12,967 nucleotides of DNA from CAZABP01 sp964483245 (GCA_964483245.1 CAZABP010000090.1:1-12967); one strand, 5' to 3'; numbered from the stretch's first letter, positions 1 to 6,528 are shown. Made by a program: numbers and translations. The notes: generated from the sequence alone by a model not told the origin.

Positions 1-893
1 CGCGCCGCACTCTCCACGCCCGGGATCGAGTTGATGTACATGTCGCCGCCGAGCTCGAGCCCGGCCAGGTTGCCGGTCCGCGGTTGCAGCTCGAGGTGCC
101 AGTGCAGCGCGTGGTCCGGCGCGTCGTGCAGCCAGACGTTGTGTGGGGGGGTATCGAGCGCCCGCGCGACGGCCGTGAACAGGTGCTGCAGCGCTCGCGC
201 CAGCGCGGCGTTCCCGTCGCCCGAGGTGAAGGCATGGCCGTGCGCCCACGGTGCGAGCCAGGTCTCGTGCGGGAGCTTGGGGTGGCGCGGGCAGAACACG
301 GCGAATCCGTCGGCTGCGTAGACGAGACGCTGCTCCCGTTCCGCGTGCAGCAGCTCGTCGCAGACGGCGCAGCCGCTGCGTGCGCTGGCGCGCGCGAGGA
401 TCTGTTCGAGGCGCGGAGGCAGCATCGGCAGCCCGAGGATCTGGCTGTGGTTGTGCGCGATCGACGCGCCGGCGCGCGCGCCGACGTTCTTGAACCAGAA
501 CGGGATCAGGTTCTGCGCCAGGATTCGCGTGCAGGCGCGCTGATACAGCGCGAGCGCGTCCTGCCAGAGTCCGGCATCGAGCTCGGCGGGCTGCTCAGCG
601 TGCAGGTTCCCTTCGGCGACGACCCAGTGCAGAGCGGCCGCCGGGTAGAGGTTCGGGAACAGACGCACGCGCCAGCCGGGAGTGTCGCGTGCGGTACCCG
701 GGGCGCGGACCGCGTCGAGCTCGGCTGGCGTGTCCGCTTCGTGGCCAGGGCAGAACGGGCAACGCCGGGCTGCAGGTGCGCCGGTGCCCGTCAGGTGCGG
801 ACGGTGGCGACGCTGCGGCGCCATCAGGATCGGCCGGCCGGTGTGCGGCTCGACCTCGATCGTCGGCGCCGGCAGCGGATCAGCGTCCGGCAT
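1..893 (-). CDS. galT: Galactose-1-phosphate uridylyltransferase family protein, partial (C-terminus beyond the left edge)
   Basis: Reading the minus strand from the ATG at 893 gives 297 codons with no stop before the edge of the window, so the 3' end is missing. The family moves a nucleotidyl group between a sugar nucleotide and a hexose 1-phosphate (Leloir pathway in the classical case) through a histidine-bound intermediate, in the cytoplasm. Visible motifs are CPFCPGHE (C45, C48), a zinc-type pair; FPNLYP (79-84); GASIAHNHSQ (142-151), the catalytic H-x-H-x-Q; a second Cys pair CAVC near residue 175; and HWHLELQPR followed by NLAGLELGGDMYIN near the C-terminus. The middle residue of the HxH is Asn where the classical enzyme has Pro. 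The second Cys pair recalls the plant ADP-glucose phosphorylase branch, so the exact sugar nucleotide is uncertain. The start overlaps the upstream cytochrome-like gene by 14 nt, which suggests translational coupling. No clear Shine-Dalgarno was seen. Confidence 0.9.
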   Translation of the reverse strand, partial: MPDADPLPAPTIEVEPHTGRPILMAPQRRHRPHLTGTGAPAARRCPFCPGHEADTPAELDAVRAPGTARDTPGWRVRLFPNLYPAAALHWVVAEGNLHAEQPAELDAGLWQDALALYQRACTRILAQNLIPFWFKNVGARAGASIAHNHSQILGLPMLPPRLEQILARASARSGCAVCDELLHAEREQRLVYAADGFAVFCPRHPKLPHETWLAPWAHGHAFTSGDGNAALARALQHLFTAVARALDTPPHNVWLHDAPDHALHWHLELQPRTGNLAGLELGGDMYINSIPGVESAA

Positions 894-1329
894 GCTCGGC
901 CGCCGTGTGGCAGCGGTCGCAGTGGCGCGACTCCAGGCGCAGGACCCGCTGCTGCACCTGCACGCGGCGGCCGGCAGCCGCGTCCTTCGCCAGTTCACGT
1001 AGCTCGCTCTCCGCATCGCGTGCGAGCTGCGCAAACTGCGGGATGGTCGGCAGCTGCAGCGGCCCGTGCAGTTCCGCCATCGCGGCCGCCATCGACTCCG
1101 CCGCGCGCTGGACCTGGGCCAGGTCGATCTGGTCGAGGTCGCGCTGGATCTCGCGCAGCAGGACCTCGGTGAACGGGCGGTCGATCCGGTCGACCATCAG
1201 GTCGCTGACGTCGTCCATCGACGCGGCCGGCATCGCGGGACCGGAGGATGCCGCCGGCTGGCTCGCGCAGGCCGTCCAGACCAGCGGCGGGAGGATCGCG
1301 AACAGGAACAGCGTCCGGCGGTGCGGCAT
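880..1329 (-). CDS. Small exported cytochrome c'-like protein with C-terminal CxxCH
   Basis: 149 residues. The N-terminus MPHRRTLFLFAILPPLVWTA is a short basic stretch plus a hydrophobic core, that is, an export signal. Cys21 could be lipidated, but the residue at -3 is Trp, so the lipobox is not canonical; cleavage by signal peptidase I near ACA-SQ is the alternative. The mature part is Ala/Glu/Gln-rich and predicted helical (about 38-130), and ends with CDRCH at 137-141, eight residues from the C-terminus. A helical protein with its only heme motif at the very C-terminus is the arrangement of cytochrome c' and related four-helix c-type cytochromes, so I expect a periplasmic or membrane-anchored monoheme protein. 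His141 would be the proximal ligand. A longer reading frame begins at 1473, but its first 48 residues look like arginine-rich GC-driven translation, and the signal peptide fixes the start at 1329. It overlaps galT by 14 nt. Confidence 0.7.
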   Translation of the reverse strand: MPHRRTLFLFAILPPLVWTACASQPAASSGPAMPAASMDDVSDLMVDRIDRPFTEVLLREIQRDLDQIDLAQVQRAAESMAAAMAELHGPLQLPTIPQFAQLARDAESELRELAKDAAAGRRVQVQQRVLRLESRHCDRCHTAAEHAGR

Positions 1330-1499
1330 GCAGGGGCAACTAGGTAAGGTTTTGCCGCGCGTGTTCCAGTAGTTCTCCCGGTGCCACGATGCGGCGACGA
1401 TTGCGCCGCGGGCGCCGCGGCTCGTGGGCCGGGCGGCGCGGCCGTGGTGCCGGTTGCGCGCGGCGCGCAGCACAGGAGCTCCCTGGTCCGCGGATAGCT
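1330..1499. other. Divergent intergenic region with GC-rich hairpins
   Basis: This 170-bp gap separates the minus-strand cytochrome-like gene (start 1329) from the plus-strand small membrane protein (start 1500) and so must hold whatever promoters serve them. A 7-bp perfect inverted repeat (1405-1411 GCCGCGG with 1415-1421 CCGCGGC) encloses a 3-nt loop. A competing 6-bp pair (1391-1396 with 1404-1409) overlaps it. A GGAAC reading toward the cytochrome gene at about 1362-1366 resembles an ECF -35 element, but I see no convincing -10 partner. No promoter can be called with confidence. Confidence 0.4.
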
Positions 1500-1934
1500 A
1501 TGCGACGGCGAAGCGTGGCACTGTGCGTGTTGGTGGTGGCCGGGATCGGCTGGATCTCCGGCGGGGTCCGGCTCGCGCATCAAGCGATGGAGCCGCCGCC
1601 GTTTCCGTACCCGCCGAGGATCGCCGTCGACAAGTTCCAGGTGCTACGCGAGCACCTGCCGTCCCGAGGGGTCATCGGCTACCGGACTGTCATGCAGCCG
1701 TCGACGTACGATCGCCTGATGGCCGAGGATCCATACCGCGCGCAGCAGCTCTACGTCGACGCGCTGCTCGCGCAGCATGCGTTGGCGCCGCTGCGGTTGA
1801 AGTGGCGCGACGACCTGCAGTGGACCGTCGGGAACTACCTTGACGAGCAGGCCGTGCCGGTGCTGCCGGAGGGGATCGGCGTCATCGAGGTGCTGCGGCC
1901 GGGCAACGGGCTCGTGGTGTACCGAAGGCTATGA
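1500..1934 (+). CDS. Small membrane-anchored hypothetical protein
   Basis: 144 residues. Three arginines are followed by one hydrophobic helix (about residues 5-22), then PPPFPYPP and a soluble mixed alpha/beta stretch, giving a type II anchor with the body outside the cytoplasmic membrane. No enzyme motif is recognised. The body (IGYRTVMQP, YVDALLAQHALAPLRL, GIGVIEVLRPGNGLVVYRRL) reminds me of small proteins encoded beside polytopic glycosyltransferases and of the extracytoplasmic tails of such enzymes. That is a recollection, not a search result, but it fits the position directly upstream of a GT-C-type gene on the same strand, with 138 bp between stop and start. The ATG at 1500 was chosen because the reading frame upstream to 1389 encodes an implausible Arg/Gly-rich leader. 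An AGGAG at 1474-1478 lies too far upstream (about 21 nt) to be a good ribosome site. The stop codon overlaps the left arm of the inverted repeat that follows. Confidence 0.65.
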   Translation: MRRRSVALCVLVVAGIGWISGGVRLAHQAMEPPPFPYPPRIAVDKFQVLREHLPSRGVIGYRTVMQPSTYDRLMAEDPYRAQQLYVDALLAQHALAPLRLKWRDDLQWTVGNYLDEQAVPVLPEGIGVIEVLRPGNGLVVYRRL

Positions 1935-2071
1935 GCCTGTTCCTGAATCCCCGCTGCGTTTGGCCCACCGTCCCGCGGCGGGCGATGCGTGATGCTGCGC
2001 CGTTCACAGCAGGAGGGCATGCGTGATCCGGCCTCGGCCTCGGCGCAACGCGGGGATTCAGGAACAGGCTC
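1933..2071. repeat. Perfect 22-bp inverted repeat with 95-bp spacer
   Basis: The arm at 1933-1954 (core GTTCCTGAATCCCC) is the exact reverse complement of 2050-2071 over 22 bases. The left arm begins within the TGA stop of the upstream gene and the right arm ends one base before the ATG of the downstream glycosyltransferase, so the element fills the intergenic space. The spacer holds ATGCGTGAT twice as a direct repeat (1985-1993, 2019-2027) and a small hairpin CCCG-CGG-CGGG. The right arm contains the likely Shine-Dalgarno (AGGA, 2060-2063). It could be a stem-loop acting on the RNA, an invertible segment, or a remnant of a small mobile element. Confidence 0.85.
2060..2063 (+). promoter_or_regulatory. 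Likely ribosome binding site inside the inverted-repeat arm
   Basis: AGGA lies 9 nt before the ATG at 2073 and supports that start over the in-frame ATGs at 1989, 1992 and 2019. It sits inside the right arm of the inverted repeat, so pairing of the two arms in the transcript would bury it. Confidence 0.5.
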
Positions 2072-2072
2072 C

Positions 2073-3452
2073 ATGACCTGGGAGCTGCTCGCTGCGCTGG
2101 TCACGCCGTACTGGGTCGGTGACCGGATCGTCGGCGCGGCACTCGGCCGGCCCCGGGGCCTTGCGGCATGGCTGCGGCACGCGGGGCTCGCGCTGCAGCT
2201 CGGGCTCGCCGTCGTCGCGGCATTGCGGTGGGTGCTCGCGATGACGTTCGGATCGGGGATCGAGCTCGGGCTCGTGGCCGAGGTCGGCCTGATCGCCGCG
2301 AGCACGATGCTCGGACAGCGCCGCGGTGCGCCGGGCCCGAAGCTGCCGTGGGCGCCGGTCGCGCTGCTGCTGTTGATCCCTGCCGCTGCAATTGCGTGGC
2401 AGTTGTCGCTGAACCCATGGGGGGATGCCGACGCGTTGTCGATCTGGAACCTGCGCGCGGTGTTCCTGCACCGCGCACCCGGCGACTGGGTCTCCACGCT
2501 GGATGCCGATTGGCCGCAGTCGGACCGGATGCCTCACGTCGACTACCCGCTGCTGCTGCCGTTGTTGGTGGCGCGCGGCTATGCGTACGCCGGAACCGAG
2601 ACCGAGTCAGCGTCTGCCGTGTTGGCGCTCCTGTTTGGATTGGCGCCGATCGCGACGCTTTGCGGTGCATTGACGATGCAGCGCGGCAGCGCCGTCGGGC
2701 TCGCTGCAGGTGGCGTGCTGGTGCTGACTCCGATTTACCTCCTCGTCGCGGCCGAACGGATCGCCGACGTGCCGCTCGCCGGATACGTGCTGGCGACGGT
2801 CGTATTGATGGCCGAACGGCGGCACGGTGCGTTGCTGTTGGCGGGGATCGCGGCTGGGGCCGCTTCATTCACGAAGAACGAAGGGATCGTGTGGGCGCTG
2901 TTCGTGGCCGGGCTGTACGGACTGCTCGTGCTGGCGCGGCGGCGCGCGGTGTCGGAACTGTTGCTGTTGCTGCTCGGCATCGGCGTGGTCGGCTTCGCGA
3001 CGCTGTGGTTCAAGTTGGGGTATGCGCCGGCGCAGGATCTGCTGGCGGCGCAGGCGGGAAGTGCTGCGTCGAACCGCCTCGCGGACCCGTCGCGTTGGGT
3101 GCAGGTTGCGGAGTACTTCGCGCGTGAGCTCTGCTGGTTCGGCGGGAAGTACCCGGGCGTGCCCGGGCTCGAGGTGCTCGTGCTCGTCGTCGCGCTGCTG
3201 CGCGGCCGCAACGCGCCGACGGTGCCGTGGACCGGGATCGCGCTGCTGCACGCGATGGTTGGCGTCTACTTCGCGGCGTTCCTGCTGACGCCGTACGACG
3301 TCGAATGGCACCTGAAGACCGCCGCTGCGCGGCTGCTGCTCCACGTCTGGCCCGCGGCGCTGTTCCTCGCTGGTCTGAGCTCGCCGCAGCGCGAACACAA
3401 AGGGGTCAGACCCCAAGCGGATGACCCCGGCAGGATCAGCGGGAGAGCGTGA
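2073..3452 (+). CDS. Polytopic GT-C-type (family 39-like) glycosyltransferase
   Basis: 459 residues, dominated by about ten or more hydrophobic helices (for example 38-58, 62-80, 95-112, 181-200, 206-226, 232-246, 252-264, 272-290, 293-312, 366-376, 386-405, 421-435). Features typical of membrane glycosyltransferases that use lipid-phosphate sugars: an acidic first outer loop, NPWGDADALSIWNLRAVFLH (114-133); HVDYPLLLP (155-163); RIADVPLA (229-236); TKNEG (267-271); and TPYDVEWHLKTAAARLLLHV (406-425), which matches the recurrent TPxDxxWHLxTxxxRLLxxxWP pattern I recall for this group. The likely role is transfer of a sugar from a polyprenyl-phosphate donor to a cell-envelope acceptor on the outer face of the cytoplasmic membrane; donor and acceptor are unknown. 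The last 17 or so residues (from KGVRPQA at 443) are encoded by a palindromic repeat and its flank, so the native C-terminus was probably near residue 440. The 3' end overlaps the convergent sigma-fusion gene by 17 nt. Confidence 0.75.
   Translation: MTWELLAALVTPYWVGDRIVGAALGRPRGLAAWLRHAGLALQLGLAVVAALRWVLAMTFGSGIELGLVAEVGLIAASTMLGQRRGAPGPKLPWAPVALLLLIPAAAIAWQLSLNPWGDADALSIWNLRAVFLHRAPGDWVSTLDADWPQSDRMPHVDYPLLLPLLVARGYAYAGTETESASAVLALLFGLAPIATLCGALTMQRGSAVGLAAGGVLVLTPIYLLVAAERIADVPLAGYVLATVVLMAERRHGALLLAGIAAGAASFTKNEGIVWALFVAGLYGLLVLARRRAVSELLLLLLGIGVVGFATLWFKLGYAPAQDLLAAQAGSAASNRLADPSRWVQVAEYFARELCWFGGKYPGVPGLEVLVLVVALLRGRNAPTVPWTGIALLHAMVGVYFAAFLLTPYDVEWHLKTAAARLLLHVWPAALFLAGLSSPQREHKGVRPQADDPGRISGRA
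3400..3416 (+). repeat. Palindromic repeat copy A (AAGGGGTCAGACCCCAA)
   Basis: GGGGTC-A-GACCCC (3402-3414) is a perfect 6-bp stem around one base, flanked by AA on both sides, so orientation can be read. The same 22 bases starting here, through AAGCGGA, recur at 6471. It lies inside the 3' end of the glycosyltransferase frame, just before two convergent stop codons, where it could also act as a bidirectional terminator-like hairpin; no T-run follows. Confidence 0.9.
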
Positions 3453-6369
3453 TGGGCGGCCGGTCGCGGTCGCCGGCGCGGATCGTGAACGCGACCTCGG
3501 GGCCGAGCGTGCCGATCGCGTCGAAGCGGGCGCGGTATGAACCGGGTCGGAGCTGGAGGTCGGCAGTCGCGTAGCCGTCGTTGCCAGTGGTCAGCACGAT
3601 CCGGCCGACCGGGCGGCCGGCGGCGTCGAACATGCGTGCGACACCGGCGACGTCACCACTCGACTTCCCGGGTGCTTCCACGCGCAGGCGGCAGGGCTCG
3701 CCCGGATCGGTCGGCACGGCGAGGCGCTTGCGGTCGCCGGCTGACACGGCGAACGGAATACCGACCGCTGCGTACGTGGTCCCCGAGATCAGGACGAAGT
3801 ACTGGCCGGGCGCCAGCTCGCGGCACGCCAGGCGACCAGGTCCCACCGGCACCAGGCTCGCGACCCACCGCACCTGCTCGTCGACGATGCACGCGTCGAG
3901 CGCGGTCTCCTCCGGCAGATGCGTGTGATCGAGTTCGAGCTCCGCGGCCGGGTGCAGCACGACATCGCCGAGATCGAGCCGGCGTCCTGCTTCGAGCTGC
4001 ACGCGGCGGCCGCGGATGGCACCGAGCCCCGGACCCTGGATCGTCAGCGTCAGCTCGACTGCGGGGCAGGAATCGAGGAGGACTTCGCCGGTCTTCGGAT
4101 CCGGTTTGCAGACCTCGCTGAACCCTGCGTAGTCCACGGGTCGAGGCCAGACGACGGCATGGGGAACCGGCGCGCCATCCGGGTCGACGAGACGCAGCCG
4201 GAGGCCCGCCGTCCACGGGCTCTCATCCACGACGCGCAGCAGCAGCTCGCCATCGGGTACCTCGATGTCGCGCAGGACCAGACAGTCGAACGGCTCGCCG
4301 CTGCGCCGGAGCAGGAGCGACGCGAACCGATCGACCGGCACGTCGGACAGCTCGAACTCGCCATTGCTTCCGGTCTGGACACGTGGGTGGTGCCATGGAT
4401 GTTGGGACGCGCTCACGAACGCAAGCGCGACCGGCCGGCCATCCGGGTAGACGGCGCGGCCGGTGACCGTGCGCTTGCGGGCCATCGTCACGTCGATGTG
4501 AGTCGTCTGGCCGGCCACGAGCGCGACGCGCTGTTCGTGTGCGGCGTACGGCTCGGCCTCGACCGTCAGCGTCGTTTCGCCGGGCAGCAGGCCGTCGAAC
4601 TCGAGCCGACCTACCTCGATCGGGTTGGCAGATCTGCGGCCGAACGTGTGCAGGTCGTACAGCCGTGCGAACGCCCAGATCGCCCGCCCGGCCGGGTTGC
4701 GCACGGTGATGCTGAGCTTCGCAGCTGGATCCAGGCGGATCGACACGACGCGGTGGCTGCCCCGCGGCAGCTCGAGCTCGCCGCGCCAGACCCCCGCGTT
4801 GCGATGGATCACCTGCACCGGCACGCGACCGGCCGCGAGATCGGTCGCGGCGAAGCGCCCGTCCGAAGTCGTGCGGAGGTGCAGCGGCGTGGGCCCCATC
4901 GCGTGCTCGCCACCTGCCAGCAGGAATCCTTCGCGCCAGGTGCCATACGCGCCGAGCACGACATGGGCGCCCGCGGCAGTGGAGCCGTCCGGTGCGATGA
5001 CCTGGCCTTCGAGACTCGCGCCATTGGTGGGCAGCGTGAGCGTGACGCGGGCCTTCCCGCCCGGCGCGACACTCACGCGCTGCTGCGGGGACGGGGCGAA
5101 GCCATCGGCGCGGGCTGCCAGCGTCAGGGTCGCGACACGTTCGAGCGTGAACCGGCCGTCGGCATCGGCGATGGCGGCCTCGCTGCCGTAGCTGACGCGA
5201 TGCCCGTCCGTCGCCCAGATCCGGGCGCCAGGGACTCCGTTGCCGAGCTCGTCGAGGACGCGACCGTGCAGCGTGCCGCCGGGGTCGGTGATCACGAGCG
5301 TGCACAGCACCTCGGTGCCGGCGGCGATGTTGGCAGTGCGCACAACCGACGGGTGGGCGCAGCTTCGGACCTCGTGGCGGCCCGGGCTCAGGCCCTCGAG
5401 TATGGCTTCGCCTCGAGCATCGGTGCGGGTGCTCCAGTGGTGCAGGTCGCGGTCCCCATTGGCCGCGTTCGCCTGCACCGGCACGCCGGCTGCCGGTTCG
5501 CGCGTGTCGCCCCAGAGCACGCGCACGCGCAAGGTGCCGGTCGTCGCCGGCACTGCGGCCGCGGCTGGCGTGCGCTCGCTCGGCGGCGCGTCGTCGCCGG
5601 CGACCGCCGGCCCACGCGCAGCTTCGGCGGAACCTGCCGCGGCCGCTGCCACGTGTTGCGGTGCTGTCTCCGCCGACGCGGGATCGCCGGCGTCTTGCGC
5701 GAACCACCATGCGAGCATGAGCGCAGCCAACAACAGAGCCGCGAGCAGGCCCTTGAAGATCCCCTGTGACATCAGCAGCAGTCCTCCTGCGCGCGCGAGC
5801 GCGTGATCCCAGATCGGCAGCGCCAACAACGTCAGGCGCCAGTCACGGCGCGCCTGGTCGAGCTTCGGGCGCAGCATCGCCAGCGCGCGCTTGAGCCGCG
5901 TGCGGACCGTCTCGACCGGCACCTGCATCCGCGCCGCGATCGCGCGCGGCGGCAGGTCTTCGAAGAACCGCAGCAACACCGTCGTGCGGTATGGCTCCTC
6001 AAGCGCGAACACTGCGTCGACGATCGCGGCGCGGACCTCCTCGCGCGCGCGGATCTCCGCTTCGTCCGGTAGTGCTTCGCGCCGCGCCGCGCGTCGCTCG
6101 CGCGCAAGCCGGCGCTCCTCGCGCCGGCGCTGCAGCTTCGCGATGCGCTCGGTGATGACGCGCAGCCAGCCGTGCCAGGTGCCGCGCGTGCGTGCACCAG
6201 CATCGCTCCGCACCGCTGCCAGCCAGGTCTCCTGCGCAACGTCGTCGGCGTTGGCCTCGTCGCGAAGCAGGCGCCGCGCGATCGCCCGCACGAAACCATC
6301 GTGCGCGAGGATCGTCGCTGGATCGGCGAGCAGCGGGTCTTCCGGTGGGGTCGGGTCGGCGCGGGTCAC
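3436..6369 (-). CDS. ECF-type sigma factor fused to a membrane helix and carboxypeptidase-regulatory-like repeats
   Basis: 977 residues, start GTG at 6369. Residues about 20-90 are sigma region 2: ANADDVAQETWLAAVR (40-54) is the region 2.2 core-binding motif, and GTWHGWLRVITERIAKLQRR (63-82) matches region 2.3/2.4. Residues about 108-168 are sigma region 4 with a helix-turn-helix: PYRTTVLLRFFEDLPPRAIA then ARMQVPVETVRTRLKRALAM. A single transmembrane helix follows at about 205-224 (FKGLLAALLLAALMLAWWFA), with arginines and a lysine before it and acidic residues after it, so the sigma part should face the cytoplasm and the rest should lie outside. After an Ala/Pro-rich linker (225-275) come about six or seven beta-rich units (roughly 278-360, 361-446, 450-548, 551-628, 632-712, 720-805, 810-977) with the DADGRF / DGRFAATDLA / GEFELSDVP pattern of carboxypeptidase-regulatory-like (CarboxypepD_reg / CNA-B-type) domains. 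ECF sigma factors are usually about 180-220 residues. Fusions with such tails are, to my knowledge, a planctomycete trait. It could serve as sensor and sigma factor in one chain, with release by proteolysis; that is inference. There is no separate anti-sigma gene nearby. Confidence 0.85.
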   Translation of the reverse strand: MTRADPTPPEDPLLADPATILAHDGFVRAIARRLLRDEANADDVAQETWLAAVRSDAGARTRGTWHGWLRVITERIAKLQRRREERRLARERRAARREALPDEAEIRAREEVRAAIVDAVFALEEPYRTTVLLRFFEDLPPRAIAARMQVPVETVRTRLKRALAMLRPKLDQARRDWRLTLLALPIWDHALARAGGLLLMSQGIFKGLLAALLLAALMLAWWFAQDAGDPASAETAPQHVAAAAAGSAEAARGPAVAGDDAPPSERTPAAAAVPATTGTLRVRVLWGDTREPAAGVPVQANAANGDRDLHHWSTRTDARGEAILEGLSPGRHEVRSCAHPSVVRTANIAAGTEVLCTLVITDPGGTLHGRVLDELGNGVPGARIWATDGHRVSYGSEAAIADADGRFTLERVATLTLAARADGFAPSPQQRVSVAPGGKARVTLTLPTNGASLEGQVIAPDGSTAAGAHVVLGAYGTWREGFLLAGGEHAMGPTPLHLRTTSDGRFAATDLAAGRVPVQVIHRNAGVWRGELELPRGSHRVVSIRLDPAAKLSITVRNPAGRAIWAFARLYDLHTFGRRSANPIEVGRLEFDGLLPGETTLTVEAEPYAAHEQRVALVAGQTTHIDVTMARKRTVTGRAVYPDGRPVALAFVSASQHPWHHPRVQTGSNGEFELSDVPVDRFASLLLRRSGEPFDCLVLRDIEVPDGELLLRVVDESPWTAGLRLRLVDPDGAPVPHAVVWPRPVDYAGFSEVCKPDPKTGEVLLDSCPAVELTLTIQGPGLGAIRGRRVQLEAGRRLDLGDVVLHPAAELELDHTHLPEETALDACIVDEQVRWVASLVPVGPGRLACRELAPGQYFVLISGTTYAAVGIPFAVSAGDRKRLAVPTDPGEPCRLRVEAPGKSSGDVAGVARMFDAAGRPVGRIVLTTGNDGYATADLQLRPGSYRARFDAIGTLGPEVAFTIRAGDRDRPPITLSR

Positions 6370-6417
6370 ACAGCCAGTATTGCCGCGTGGCTGCGAATCG
6401 GTTCAGCACACCACCCG

Positions 6418-6452
6418 GTGGCAAGAAAGGGGTCTGACCCCAATCGTGCCAC
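6418..6452. repeat. Palindromic repeat copy B with an outer stem
   Basis: The core AAGGGGTCTGACCCCAA is at 6427-6443, with the same outer AA flanks and orientation as copies A and C but a T at the centre. It is wrapped in a second perfect 6-bp inverted repeat, GTGGCA (6418-6423) with TGCCAC (6447-6452), giving a two-tier stem with a 5-by-5 internal loop. Confidence 0.85.
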
Positions 6453-6470
6453 GGCGCCGCCAAGCCCACG

Positions 6471-6487
6471 AAGGGGTCAGACCCCAA
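6471..6487 (+). repeat. Palindromic repeat copy C (AAGGGGTCAGACCCCAA)
   Basis: Identical to copy A over 22 bases (through AAGCGGA, ending 6492). The palindromic core GGGGTCAGACCCC is at 6473-6485, 31 bases after copy B's core and 51 bases before the kelch start codon. If transcribed it would form a hairpin in the leader. Confidence 0.9.
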
Positions 6488-6521
6488 GCGGAGGAACCGG
6501 GTAGAGTGTGCGGCTTCCAGC

Positions 6522-6528
6522 GAGGAGA
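6522..6528 (+). promoter_or_regulatory. Strong ribosome binding site of the first kelch gene
   Basis: GAGGAGA lies 8 nt before the ATG at 6537 and, together with the signal peptide that begins there, fixes the start. It is the best Shine-Dalgarno in the window. Confidence 0.8.

Noticed and set aside
84..1172. A 362-codon plus-strand frame at the left end
   Set aside because: It runs antisense to galT, whose catalytic and zinc motifs are plain on the minus strand. The C-terminal part becomes Pro/Ala/Arg low complexity.
1327..1329. Firm lipoprotein call for the cytochrome-like protein
   Set aside because: The Cys at residue 21 is preceded by Trp at -3, which does not fit the usual lipobox, so only export is claimed.
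1389..1499. Longer N-terminus for the small membrane protein
   Set aside because: The extra 37 residues are Arg/Gly-rich and would bury the membrane anchor; the ATG at 1500 gives a normal anchor start.
3919..5769. A 616-codon plus-strand frame opposite the sigma fusion
   Set aside because: Shadow of the GC-rich minus-strand gene, whose frame shows recognisable sigma and beta-domain motifs.
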